NCBI GenBank assembly: GCA_034926635.1 | Contig: JAYFQX010000014.1 | Coordinates: 1-36,591 of the forward strand | Length of the DNA stretch: 36,591 bases | Source of the DNA: Christensenella sp034926635 | Lineage (GTDB): Bacteria > Bacillota > Clostridia > Christensenellales > Christensenellaceae | Direction of reading: 5' to 3' | Shown: piece by piece, positions 15,971 to 24,500 of the stretch | Numbering within the stretch: position 1 is the stretch's first letter | Layout: every line of letters begins with the position of its first letter | Program-made: the position numbers and the translations under genes | Notes under the pieces: model-generated | What the model was told of the DNA's origin: nothing | Seen by the model: the letters and a program-made list of their open reading frames with translations, nothing else | Databases searched by the model: none

Positions 15971-16513
15971 ATGATGACAATTTATGATTTTACCGTCAAA
16001 AACAACAAAGGCGAAGACGTATCTCTCGAGGCATATAAAAACAAAGTTCTTTTAATTGTAAACACCGCTACGCACTGCGGATTTACGCCGCAATACAAGG
16101 GTTTGGAAGAGCTCTATGAAAAATATCATGACAAAGGATTCGAAATACTCGATTTTCCCTGCAACCAGTTTTTAAACCAAGCACCCGAAAGCGACGCAGA
16201 TATTCAAAGTTTTTGTACCCTCAACTATAATACGAAGTTTGACCGTTTCCAAAAAATCGATGTAAACGGCGCCAGCGCATCGCCGCTTTATGTTTATTTG
16301 AAAAAAGAAAAGCCGGAAGACGATTTTGATAAAGGACTATCCGGGTTGATGGAAAAGCTGAAAGAGCTGGGTCACCATGCAAAGGGCGAAGACATTAAGT
16401 GGAACTTTACGAAATTTTTGATCGCGAAGGACGGCACTGTTGTAAAACGCTATGCACCGACAGTGGAACCTGAAAAAATCGGGCATGACATTGAGGAGCA
16501 ATTAAATAAATAA
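15971..16513 (+). CDS. Glutathione peroxidase family protein (Cys type)
   Basis: A 180-residue thioredoxin-fold peroxidase. The peroxidatic motif is NTATHCGFTPQY with Cys36 in place of selenocysteine. FPCNQF (Cys64) and a probable resolving Cys82 (SFCTLNYNTKF) follow, then the WNFTKFL motif. Such bacterial enzymes usually draw electrons from thioredoxin to reduce hydrogen or lipid peroxides. ATG 15971 is preceded by AAAAAGGAGTGACCGA; a second ATG follows at once. It is the first gene of a probable three-gene operon with an N-terminal-nucleophile hydrolase and a Rieske oxygenase. Confidence 0.92.
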   Translation: MMTIYDFTVKNNKGEDVSLEAYKNKVLLIVNTATHCGFTPQYKGLEELYEKYHDKGFEILDFPCNQFLNQAPESDADIQSFCTLNYNTKFDRFQKIDVNGASASPLYVYLKKEKPEDDFDKGLSGLMEKLKELGHHAKGEDIKWNFTKFLIAKDGTVVKRYAPTVEPEKIGHDIEEQLNK

Positions 16514-16560
16514 TCGAGGAAAATACTGTGGAGCATACGATCAACCACCAGGAGATAAAA

Positions 16561-17634
16561 ATGCTTCTTTGCGATATGCAGGGCGGATGCAGTGCTTTTA
16601 GCTGGGAAACCGTGGACAAAAAGCATTTATGGGGGCGTAATTTTGATTTTAACCGAATCGCACAAGGCAGCAAGGTTACTTTTGTGCCCCGCGGAACGGA
16701 ATACAACGCCTGCGGAACGGGAGCTGATGACCCTAATGTGCCGGAGAACCATTGCCGCTCCCGCTATGCTGCGGTCGGCGTTGGCTCGCTGCTGCTTCCC
16801 ACAACGCCCATCTTGTATGAAGGCGTCAATGAAAAAGGCGTTGCCGGCGGTCAGCTTTATTACCGCGACCTTGCTTTTTTCCCTCAGGAAGTACGCCCCG
16901 GCACTGCGCCGGTACAGCCGCCGTTTTTTGTAACGCACGCTCTTGCACAGTGCAAAAGCCTGGAAGAGATCGTTACTATGGTAGAGAAAGAAATTACGCC
17001 GGTCGGGTTTCCTGTGTTCGGAACTGTTCCCACCATTCATTGGATTTTCACCGACCGAACAGGCGAAACCATAATCATAGAGCCGGACAAAAGCGGGATT
17101 TCCGTCTACCGTAATACCATGGGTGTGATGACCAACAGCCCCGGTTATCCATGGCATCGGCTTAATCTGCTGAATTATTTTAACATCAGGAATTTGGATT
17201 ATGACACGCTTAAAATAAACGGCGATATGCTAACGCAGTGCTTTTCCGGCAACGGTGCTGTCGGGCTGCCCGGTGACTGGAGTTCGCCCTCCCGGTTTAT
17301 CAGGCTTTCATTTTTAAAAAAATACGCTGTGAAGGGAATAAACGAAGAGGACGGGATCAGCAAGATGCTTCATCTTTTTGGTAACGTGGCCTTTCCCCTG
17401 GGGATGATTGAAGTTTCTCAGCAGGGTGTGGTAGGGGCATATGATACCGGTGTAATTCCTTACGATTATACGATCTACACATCTCTGACATGCCTGGAAA
17501 GCCTGCGCTTTTACTGGACGACCTATGAAAATCAACGGGTAGAATGTGTAGATTTAACCGCGCTTGCGCAGGACAATGTTCCCGCACAGTTTGATTTAAA
17601 CCGCAAGCCCGATTTCCGATATCTTACAAAATAA
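16561..17634 (+). CDS. Choloylglycine hydrolase / penicillin V acylase family Ntn hydrolase
   Basis: A 357-residue N-terminal-nucleophile hydrolase of the CBAH family (PF02275), which cleaves linear amide bonds such as conjugated bile salts, penicillin V or acyl-homoserine lactones. The nucleophile is read as the Cys of GGCSAFSWETVDKKHLWGRNFDF (in overlapping parts). It lies 10 codons after the ATG at 16561, which implies removal of a short propeptide. Other hallmarks are VNEKGVAGGQLYY, TNSPGYPWH and GLPGDWSSPSRFIR. The LYY position has Tyr where bile-salt hydrolases usually have Asn, which is more like penicillin V acylases. A GTG at 16528 is open in frame, but AGGAGATAAAA before ATG 16561 is the better ribosome-binding site. 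Confidence 0.88.
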   Translation: MLLCDMQGGCSAFSWETVDKKHLWGRNFDFNRIAQGSKVTFVPRGTEYNACGTGADDPNVPENHCRSRYAAVGVGSLLLPTTPILYEGVNEKGVAGGQLYYRDLAFFPQEVRPGTAPVQPPFFVTHALAQCKSLEEIVTMVEKEITPVGFPVFGTVPTIHWIFTDRTGETIIIEPDKSGISVYRNTMGVMTNSPGYPWHRLNLLNYFNIRNLDYDTLKINGDMLTQCFSGNGAVGLPGDWSSPSRFIRLSFLKKYAVKGINEEDGISKMLHLFGNVAFPLGMIEVSQQGVVGAYDTGVIPYDYTIYTSLTCLESLRFYWTTYENQRVECVDLTALAQDNVPAQFDLNRKPDFRYLTK

Positions 17635-17670
17635 AACGACCCTACTTTTTTAAACCGAGGTGACGGCGAA

Positions 17671-18681
17671 ATGATTCAAAACCAATGGTATGGCGTATTG
17701 GCAAGCAAAGAAGTAAAAAAAGGTAAAATCACTTATGCAAAACGCCTGAATGAAAAAATGATTTTTTTTCGTGACCGAGCCGGCAAAGTGAACTGTATTG
17801 CTGACCAGTGCTGTCACCGCGGGGCATCGCTTTCCCTCGGGAGGCATTGCGGCAATACGGTGGCATGCCCGTTTCACGGAATTGAATATAACGGTGAGGG
17901 AAAAGCCATAAAAATTCCGGCAAACGGTACTGCCTCGCCTGTTCCCCCGAATTTCAAGGTGAAAGCATATCCTGTGCGGGAAGAACACGGGATCATCTGG
18001 CTTTGGTACGGTGAGAAGCCAGATGTCTTTCCTCCCATCCGTTTTTTTGATGAACTGGATGAAATGAGTTATTCCCAGATTATTGATCCGTGGTCTGTGC
18101 ATTATTCGCGCTGTATTGAAAACCAGCTGGATGCCGCGCATTTGCCTTTTGTCCATAAAAATACAATTGGTCGCGGAAACAAAACCGTGGTTTTCGGACC
18201 TAAAGTAATTTATGAAGAAGATACTATGACGTTTTATGTCCACAACGAGGTTGATGATGGCATAAAAACCGGGAAAAAGCCGGGCGAGATCACTGACTAT
18301 CATGATTGGTTCTCGCTCCAGTTCCGTTTTCCCAACATCTGGCAAAACCGGATCGCTCCTAAAATGCGGATCTTTGCTGTTTTTGCGCCGATAGATGAAG
18401 AAAATTCCATGGTTTATATCCGATACTACCAGGGTTATGTAAACATTCCCGCGCTCAAGCAAATTACAAATTTGTTTGGCAAGGTTTTCAGTAATGTCGT
18501 TTTAAAGCAGGATAAACGCGTGGTCATCACGCAGTTACCTAAAAAATCAGAATTACATATGAAAGAAAACCTGTTCCCGGGTGATTCCCCCATTATCGAA
18601 TACCGAAAAATTCGGCAAAAATTAAAAGAACAAAACAATCTCTCTTCTGACGGTTCTCCTACTCCTTCGCAGGCGTTGTGA
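17671..18681 (+). CDS. Rieske non-heme iron oxygenase, alpha-subunit type
   Basis: A 336-residue protein. The N-terminal Rieske domain has the [2Fe-2S] ligands Cys47-x-His49 (CCHRGASL) and Cys66-x2-His69 (CPFHGIEY). The C-terminal catalytic domain has the mononuclear-iron motif ENQLDAAHLPFVH, with Asn151, Asp154, His157 and His162. This is the layout of single-component-type ring-hydroxylating or O-demethylating oxygenases (VanA/PaO-like). These need O2 and a reductase, and no reductase gene is adjacent. It starts 36 nt after the Ntn hydrolase gene, after a GAGGTGACGGCGAA ribosome-binding region. An oxygenase in an otherwise anaerobic-looking genome is notable; an oxygen-scavenging or demethylating role is conjecture. 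Confidence 0.9.
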   Translation: MIQNQWYGVLASKEVKKGKITYAKRLNEKMIFFRDRAGKVNCIADQCCHRGASLSLGRHCGNTVACPFHGIEYNGEGKAIKIPANGTASPVPPNFKVKAYPVREEHGIIWLWYGEKPDVFPPIRFFDELDEMSYSQIIDPWSVHYSRCIENQLDAAHLPFVHKNTIGRGNKTVVFGPKVIYEEDTMTFYVHNEVDDGIKTGKKPGEITDYHDWFSLQFRFPNIWQNRIAPKMRIFAVFAPIDEENSMVYIRYYQGYVNIPALKQITNLFGKVFSNVVLKQDKRVVITQLPKKSELHMKENLFPGDSPIIEYRKIRQKLKEQNNLSSDGSPTPSQAL

Positions 18682-18718
18682 ACCACAGCTTTACAGTTTT
18701 TGCTCTGTTCAAAAAACA

Positions 18719-18748
18719 AAAGTCTTCTGCAAAGCGGAAGACTTTTTA
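18719..18748. terminator. Bidirectional intrinsic terminator
   Basis: AAAGTCTTC (18719-18727) pairs with GAAGACTTT (18737-18745) over a 9-nt loop. T run follows on plus and A/T run on minus, between convergent operons. Confidence 0.8.
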
Positions 18749-18785
18749 TCTTTATAGAGACCCTATCGCATAAATCTTTGTTGCT

Positions 18786-19490
18786 TTATCCCTCTTTTTG
18801 CAAAAGAAACTCCTTAATGGCGCAGACCGCAATATCTTGTTGCTCTTGCGCCGTAATTTCCGCATCGGGATCGCCCTTTTGTTTTCCATAGTTGCCAAAC
18901 TGCGCATGGTTTCCGCCTTGGATCACCACAATATTCTCTGTATAATCAATATGTTTTTCCAAATCCGAATTTAATGTTCCATAAATGGTGAGCGCATTCT
19001 CCGGGGGATAATCCCCGTAAATATATGCCCCAAGCAGAATCAAACCCTTCACTTTATCAGGATTTTTGGAAGCGTAATCACTTGCCATTGCCCCGCCCAT
19101 GGAATGACCGCCGATATACCAACTCTTTATTTCCGGAAACTTCGCAATCACCCCGTTTGCTACGCCGGGATCAAAAATCGCCATATTAAGCGGCATTTTT
19201 ACAAGAATACAAGTGATCTTGCATTCGCTGCGAATTTTTTCCAAGATTGGCAGGTAAGACACATCCTGTACTTTTGCACCGGGATAAAAGATCAACGCAG
19301 TATCTGCCCCTTCCTGCGGCAATATGGTGAGGTTATCCTGACTTATTATCGTCGGATCGCCAGAAAGCGCTGCAAGAGCGTCACTGTCTGCATGATGATA
19401 ATCCGCCGCATAAATCAAAAAACCGACGACTGCAACGGCAAAAATCAAACCCACAATCAATAAAATTTTAGTTACTTTCCGCTTTTTCAT
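18786..19490 (-). CDS. Membrane-anchored alpha/beta hydrolase
   Basis: A 234-residue protein with one N-terminal hydrophobic helix (residues 9-28) that should anchor it outside the membrane. An alpha/beta hydrolase fold follows. The nucleophile elbow is GGHSMGGAMASDYA (Ser130) and the late histidine is in IQGGNHAQFGNYG (His195). This matches small carboxylesterase-like hydrolases (Abhydrolase_5/11 group); substrate unknown. Its start overlaps the flavoprotein stop by 4 nt (ATGA), so the two are translated together, and the set is probably controlled by the PadR gene at the operon head. Confidence 0.85.
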   Translation of the reverse strand: MKKRKVTKILLIVGLIFAVAVVGFLIYAADYHHADSDALAALSGDPTIISQDNLTILPQEGADTALIFYPGAKVQDVSYLPILEKIRSECKITCILVKMPLNMAIFDPGVANGVIAKFPEIKSWYIGGHSMGGAMASDYASKNPDKVKGLILLGAYIYGDYPPENALTIYGTLNSDLEKHIDYTENIVVIQGGNHAQFGNYGKQKGDPDAEITAQEQQDIAVCAIKEFLLQKEG

Positions 19491-20863
19491 TTTTCATCCT
19501 TCTGCCCCATCCTATTTTCGGCTTTGGCATTCGCAATTATTTTTTGATATGGCGCTAAAATATATTGATCCATATTGCCATTCATCTTTTTCTGTACCGC
19601 CGGGATGGAAAGCAGTGCGCCCGCAGCCTTCATTTGCAGCATCTTGCCCACTTGCTTCTGCGGGAAATCATAAACGCCGTGTTTTTTATAATATTGATGA
19701 TCGGCGCGCATCATTCCACGCATCAAATATACCAAATCCCGGAAAATTTTCCTGCCGCCTACCCCATAAAAATTTTGTGGTTTTTCCATTGGATTTTCCA
19801 GCACATAACAAATAGATTCCGTAAGGTGCACCAACGCTTCTTTTGTTTCTCCTTCGTCGGTCGCAATGCCGCACAAATATACTTCGCCTACTTCGCTGCG
19901 TGCCTCTATCACCATTTGAAGATTCGCTTCCTTTTGATAATTTCCGCTGATGATATATCCCACCGGCTTTCCTTCCGCCGCAAAACGATGCCCATTGCAA
20001 AACTGACGGTCATCATAGCATTTAAAGCTGGAATGCGCATAATGATTTTCAATCTCAAAAGCATATACAATGGCGTCCGCATTTAAAATATCGTTTCGCA
20101 GAAAATCTTCAAACCCATCATGGTAAACGCATTTTCCGTTCGATGCGCAGGCAAGGCACCCAAGGCATCCTCCCGCGAAGGAAAAATCCCGCAGGTTAAC
20201 AATCCGCACCGGATGCGGGCATCCTGCCGCAAAATCCGCAATCATGTTTTGCAGGCTTTCATTTTGTCCGGCAGTATTTGTAAGAACCAAAACATCTTTT
20301 TGCCCGGTCTTTTCACCCTCCGGTATTGACCGGGGATAAATTTTCCGTTCAGCACTTTGCACCTCTGTTTTACGCGCGGAAAAAGCACCGCGGGAAAGAT
20401 CAAAAAACAATTTATTAAAATAATTGTCTGCCTGCCGCTGACCTTTTTCTGTCAAAAGATCGTCCATATCCGCTGAAAATCCTTCCAAATACCACGCCTG
20501 CAAATCAAGGCAATTTTCCTCTATGAACCTATGCGCAGTAACGTCATAAAAGTGTTTTGATGTGGTTATTTGCGTTGCATATTTATCTTTCAGTGTTATC
20601 CCGTTTTCTTTGAGTAGCTCCAAAAAACGCTGAAGCTGATACGGTGCCAAAAAGGTATAAACAGGATAAGCGAATATGATCAATTCGGCCTGTTCCAATT
20701 CCTTTTGCACTTCTTCAAAATTCTTTTCATAATATTGAATACGCCTGCCCACATCAATAACGGTAAACTCGTGTTCCGGGTGTCTTTTCTCCAGATATAG
20801 CGCAGTTTGCAGTGTTACGCTTTTTTTTCCTTTCGGGCTTCCATTCAGTATCAGTACTTTCAT
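19487..20863 (-). CDS. Tandem flavodoxin-like NAD(P)H-dependent oxidoreductase
   Basis: A 458-residue protein with two flavodoxin-fold units. The first (residues 1-165) begins MKVLILNGSPKGKKSVTLQT, an FMN-binding NAD(P)H:quinone-reductase-like start. The second (from about 189) begins DVLVLTNTAGQNESLQNMI and includes GGCLGCLACASNGKC with Cys233, 236, 239 and 245, as in iron-sulfur flavoproteins. The last 100 residues are helical and follow the second unit. It is probably an electron-transfer or quinone/nitro reductase. Its ATG follows the PadR stop directly (TAGATG), and its stop overlaps the hydrolase start. The fusion of two flavodoxin units is seen in some Clostridia. Confidence 0.85.
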   Translation of the reverse strand: MKVLILNGSPKGKKSVTLQTALYLEKRHPEHEFTVIDVGRRIQYYEKNFEEVQKELEQAELIIFAYPVYTFLAPYQLQRFLELLKENGITLKDKYATQITTSKHFYDVTAHRFIEENCLDLQAWYLEGFSADMDDLLTEKGQRQADNYFNKLFFDLSRGAFSARKTEVQSAERKIYPRSIPEGEKTGQKDVLVLTNTAGQNESLQNMIADFAAGCPHPVRIVNLRDFSFAGGCLGCLACASNGKCVYHDGFEDFLRNDILNADAIVYAFEIENHYAHSSFKCYDDRQFCNGHRFAAEGKPVGYIISGNYQKEANLQMVIEARSEVGEVYLCGIATDEGETKEALVHLTESICYVLENPMEKPQNFYGVGGRKIFRDLVYLMRGMMRADHQYYKKHGVYDFPQKQVGKMLQMKAAGALLSIPAVQKKMNGNMDQYILAPYQKIIANAKAENRMGQKDEK

Positions 20864-21418
20864 CTATCTGCTTATCTCCTTTTCCAGAAGCGATGTATAC
20901 CAACCCATTTCAAATTCTGCCATTTGTATTCCATGATCCAGCGTATATGCCTGAAATGTCAAAATATCTTCCGCATCATCCGAAGCAATCACACGTCCGG
21001 CTTCCTCTTTTATGCTTTCAAAGTTCTTTTTGATGCACAAAAGCATATCCTTTGCCTCCTGCAGCTGCGCAATATAATTTTGAATTGATTTTACCCGCTT
21101 TTCCTTGGGTGCAAACCCCAAAAAGAATAATTTGGAAAGCTGCATATTTCTTACTTTTTCTGTTTGCATTGGGTTTTGAATCCAACTGTCAAACGCTTGT
21201 TTTCCCTTTTCTGTAATATAAAAAATTTTTTTCCTCTTTTTCCCATTTTGCCCTTCCCGAAAGCCGATATCTCCGGCAAGCAATAGCTTTTTTAACGCCG
21301 CCTGCATACTACCCGCACTGGAAGAGCAAATCATGGAAAGATTTGACCCAATAAATTGACTGATCTCATACCCAGTCATGGGCGCAAATCGCAACAACCC
21401 CAAAATGATAAACTCCAT
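20864..21418 (-). CDS. PadR family transcriptional regulator
   Basis: A 184-residue regulator. The winged helix (residues 1-80) starts MEFIILGLLRFAPMTGYEIS and has the PadR wing GKKRKKIFYITEKGKQAF. A C-terminal coiled-coil dimer helix pair (Vir_act_alpha_C type) covers about residues 90-180. PadR proteins are ligand-released repressors of adjacent detoxification or transport genes. The frame is open to a TTG at 21436, but ATG 21418 is used. It heads an operon with the flavoprotein and hydrolase, and a perfect palindrome overlapping its promoter suggests autorepression. Confidence 0.9.
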   Translation of the reverse strand: MEFIILGLLRFAPMTGYEISQFIGSNLSMICSSSAGSMQAALKKLLLAGDIGFREGQNGKKRKKIFYITEKGKQAFDSWIQNPMQTEKVRNMQLSKLFFLGFAPKEKRVKSIQNYIAQLQEAKDMLLCIKKNFESIKEEAGRVIASDDAEDILTFQAYTLDHGIQMAEFEMGWYTSLLEKEISR

Positions 21419-21434
21419 TGCGTCCCGCCTTTCC

Positions 21435-21482
21435 AAATATATCTATTAGATATATTTTATTGTGATAAAATATGCTTGTCAA
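21435..21482 (-). promoter_or_regulatory. PadR operon promoter and palindromic operator
   Basis: On the minus strand TTGACA (21477-21482) and TAAAAT (21454-21459) are 17 nt apart. A perfect 10-bp dyad, AAATATATCT and AGATATATTT around ATT, covers 21435-21457 and overlaps the end of the -10 box and the start site. This is the expected placement for an autoregulating PadR repressor. Confidence 0.8.
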
Positions 21483-21511
21483 GTCTAAGAAAATGATTAA
21501 CACTAAAAATC

Positions 21512-24500
21512 CGATCACCCCCGCGTGTGCGGGGAAAAGGAAAAATTCCGCCAAGTTTAGCTTACTTTCCGCGGATCACCCCCGCGTGTGCGGGGAAAAG
21601 CGAAACGCACAAATAAAGGCATACGTTGATGAGGGATCACCCCCGCGTGTGCGGGGAAAAGGCAGCAGAGGGGGTGCATATCTGATGTATATCGGGATCA
21701 CCCCCGCGTGTGCGGGGAAAAGTGTCCTCTTTTGGAAGGTTCGCCAGATCCAGCAGGATCACCCCCGCGTGTGCGGGGAAAAGTATTTGTTCCCTGTTGA
21801 AATGTCAATACCAATCGGATCACCCCCGCGTGTGCGGGGAAAAGCGTTCCCCGCCGCCCGCTGCCGCTCTGTAGATAGGATCACCCCCGCGTGTGCGGGG
21901 AAAAGTAGTTTTTGTGGGCTCTGCGGAAAGCGAATCAAGGATCACCCCCGCGTGTGCGGGGAAAAGTGGACAGATGCAAACGGCGAAAGGCACAGCAAAG
22001 GATCACCCCCGCGTGTGCGGGGAAAAGATATTGCATATGATGTTTGTTCTCTCTTTTCTAGGATCACCCCCGCGTGTGCGGGGAAAAGGACGCGCTGATC
22101 CGTACAATGTCAGCAGACGCGGGATCACCCCCGCGTGTGCGGGGAAAAGGAGTAGGTTTGAATTTACGGATAGAACAATCCAGGATCACCCCCGCGTGTG
22201 CGGGGAAAAGCGATTGATACCTATGATATTGTTGCGGGAACAAGGATCACCCCCGCGTGTGCGGGGAAAAGTCTTTTTTCTTTTTCGTGGCTTTTATCAT
22301 CTAAGGATCACCCCCGCGTGTGCGGGGAAAAGTCTTTTACCCGCTTCCCGTCTTCATATGTGACAGGGATCACCCCCGCGTGTGCGGGGAAATGCCAATT
22401 GCAAAAGCGAGAAGCGCCCATGCGGAAGGATCACCCCCGCGTGTGCGGGGAAAAGCGCAGAAATTACCTTCAAAAGTTAGTCGTTCCAGGATCACCCCCG
22501 CGTGTGCGGGGAAAAGCATAAATTTGATCTGCCTGTGTTTTTCCAATCAGGATCACCCCCGCGTGTGCGGGGAAAAGTATAATTACATTTTTCCGCACCC
22601 ATGCGCTCCAGGATCACCCCCGCGTGTGCGGGGAAAAGTGTGCCTAACATCCTCAATATGGGGATCGAAAAGGATCACCCCCGCGTGTGCGGGGAAAAGC
22701 ACGGATATGGAAGACAATGTCGCGTCGATTATAGGATCACCCCCGCGTGTGCGGGGAAAAGCCATCCGCTGACTTCCCCACCTTGCAGAATCGGGATCAC
22801 CCCCGCGTGTGCGGGGAAAAGGGAGGACGGGGAAGAATGAGCAATTACGAAGAAGGATCACCCCCGCGTGTGCGGGGAAAAGCGACAAAGAGACAGCAAA
22901 AGAAATAGAGACCGGGGATCACCCCCGCGTGTGCGGGGAAAAGCTGACGACGGCAAGTTTCACTGCTTCGTCAAAGGGATCACCCCCGCGTGTGCGGGGA
23001 AAAGGCTTTTATCTCGATCAGCATATCGTCCGGCGCGGGATCACCCCCGCGTGTGCGGGGACAAGGCCTGCAAATACTGCTCCGGTGTCATACCTGCGGG
23101 ATCACCCCGCGTGTGTGGGGAAAAGTTTATCTGTATGTGGAACTGTGGAACACGGCAGGGATCACCCCCGCGTGTGCGGGGAAAAGGATCTGAGAACGGA
23201 TGTGTCCGTGAACTTTTCGGGATCACCCCCGCGTGTGCGGGGAAAAGCATGGGCGCTTCTCGCTTTTGCAATTGGATTAAGGATCACCCCCGCGTGTGCG
23301 GGGAAAAGTTGATGATTAAAACGCCATGAAAATGGGGACAGGGATCACCCCCGCGTGTGCGGGGAAAAGTGTTATGGATTACTTTTTCTATGTCGTCGCG
23401 TTGGATCACCCCCGCGTGTGCGGGGAAAAGAGCGCAGCACTGCAGCCTTCGCATGATAGACAAGGATCACCCCCGCGTGTGCGGGGAAAAGCGGAATAAA
23501 AGGAGGGAAAAGTTATGTGGTTGAGGATCACCCCCGCGTGTGCGGGGAAAAGCACGGATATGGAAGACAATGTCGCGTCGATTATAGGATCACCCCCGCG
23601 TGTGCGGGGAAAAGCGTGATAAGCTGCCGGATTTCGTCAACTGTAAGGGATCACCCCCGCGTGTGCGGGGAAAAGCCAAGCCTACGCAATAAATCATCCG
23701 GCAGACCGGGATCACCCCCGCGTGTGCGGGGAAAAGTATCAAGCGGCAGGCGTTACGAGCGCAAACGGCGGATCACCCCCGCGTGTGCGGGGAAAAGCAT
23801 TTAGTATATTTTTATCAATCGTTTTTGTTGGGATCACCCCCGCGTGTGCGGGGAAAAGCAGACTACCTAAAATTTCAGTGATCCCTGTTAAGGATCACCC
23901 CCGCGTGTGCGGGGAAAAGGCACGGATTTGTTAAAACGCCGCTGCCTTCAAAGGATCACCCCCGCGTGTGCGGGGAAAAGGGAAAATTTGCAGGAAAGGC
24001 GCGCCGGTATGTAGGATCACCCCCGCGTGTGCGGGGAAAAGAGTTCCTTTAAAAATTCTCTTTTTTTCATTTTGGGATCACCCCCGCGTGTGCGGGGAAA
24101 AGACAAACTCTTGCAAAGAAGCATACATTTCTTCGGGATCACCCCCGCGTGTGCGGGGAAAAGCCAGATGGGAAAGGGTGAACTCAAGACATCGGAGGAT
24201 CACCCCCGCGTGTGCGGGGAAAAGTCTCCAAGATACGCCCATCGGTACTTTATTGGGGGATCACCCCCGCGTGTGCGGGGAAAAGAATTTGTGGTTGATG
24301 AATTCAAGGAAAGAGTTGGGATCACCCCCGCGTGTGCGGGGAAAAGTCGACAGATTATCAGGATAAACAATATCATATGGGATCACCCCCGCGTGTGCGG
24401 GGAAAAGTTTTCAAGGCTGTGGAATCACATGGGATTAAAAGGATCACCCCCGCGTGTGCGGGGAAAAGCCAATGATCGTCAGCTTTACGGTACCGCCGCC

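Noticed and set aside
8532..18681. Bile-acid degradation cluster (OYE, CBAH hydrolase, Rieske oxygenase)
   Set aside because: The genes are in different operons separated by unrelated genes, and no other bai-type gene or steroid-specific motif is visible.
21483..21511. Leader at the left end of the array
   Set aside because: The left repeat is degenerate, cas1-cas2 lie at the right end, and the transcribed I-E repeat sense (CCCCGC stem, GATCC end) is on the minus strand, so the leader is on the right.
22395..23280. Deriving the PAM from the overlapping opposite-strand spacers
   Set aside because: Each overlap reveals only the sequence 3' of the other spacer in crRNA sense, while the I-E PAM lies on the 5' side, so it cannot be read here.
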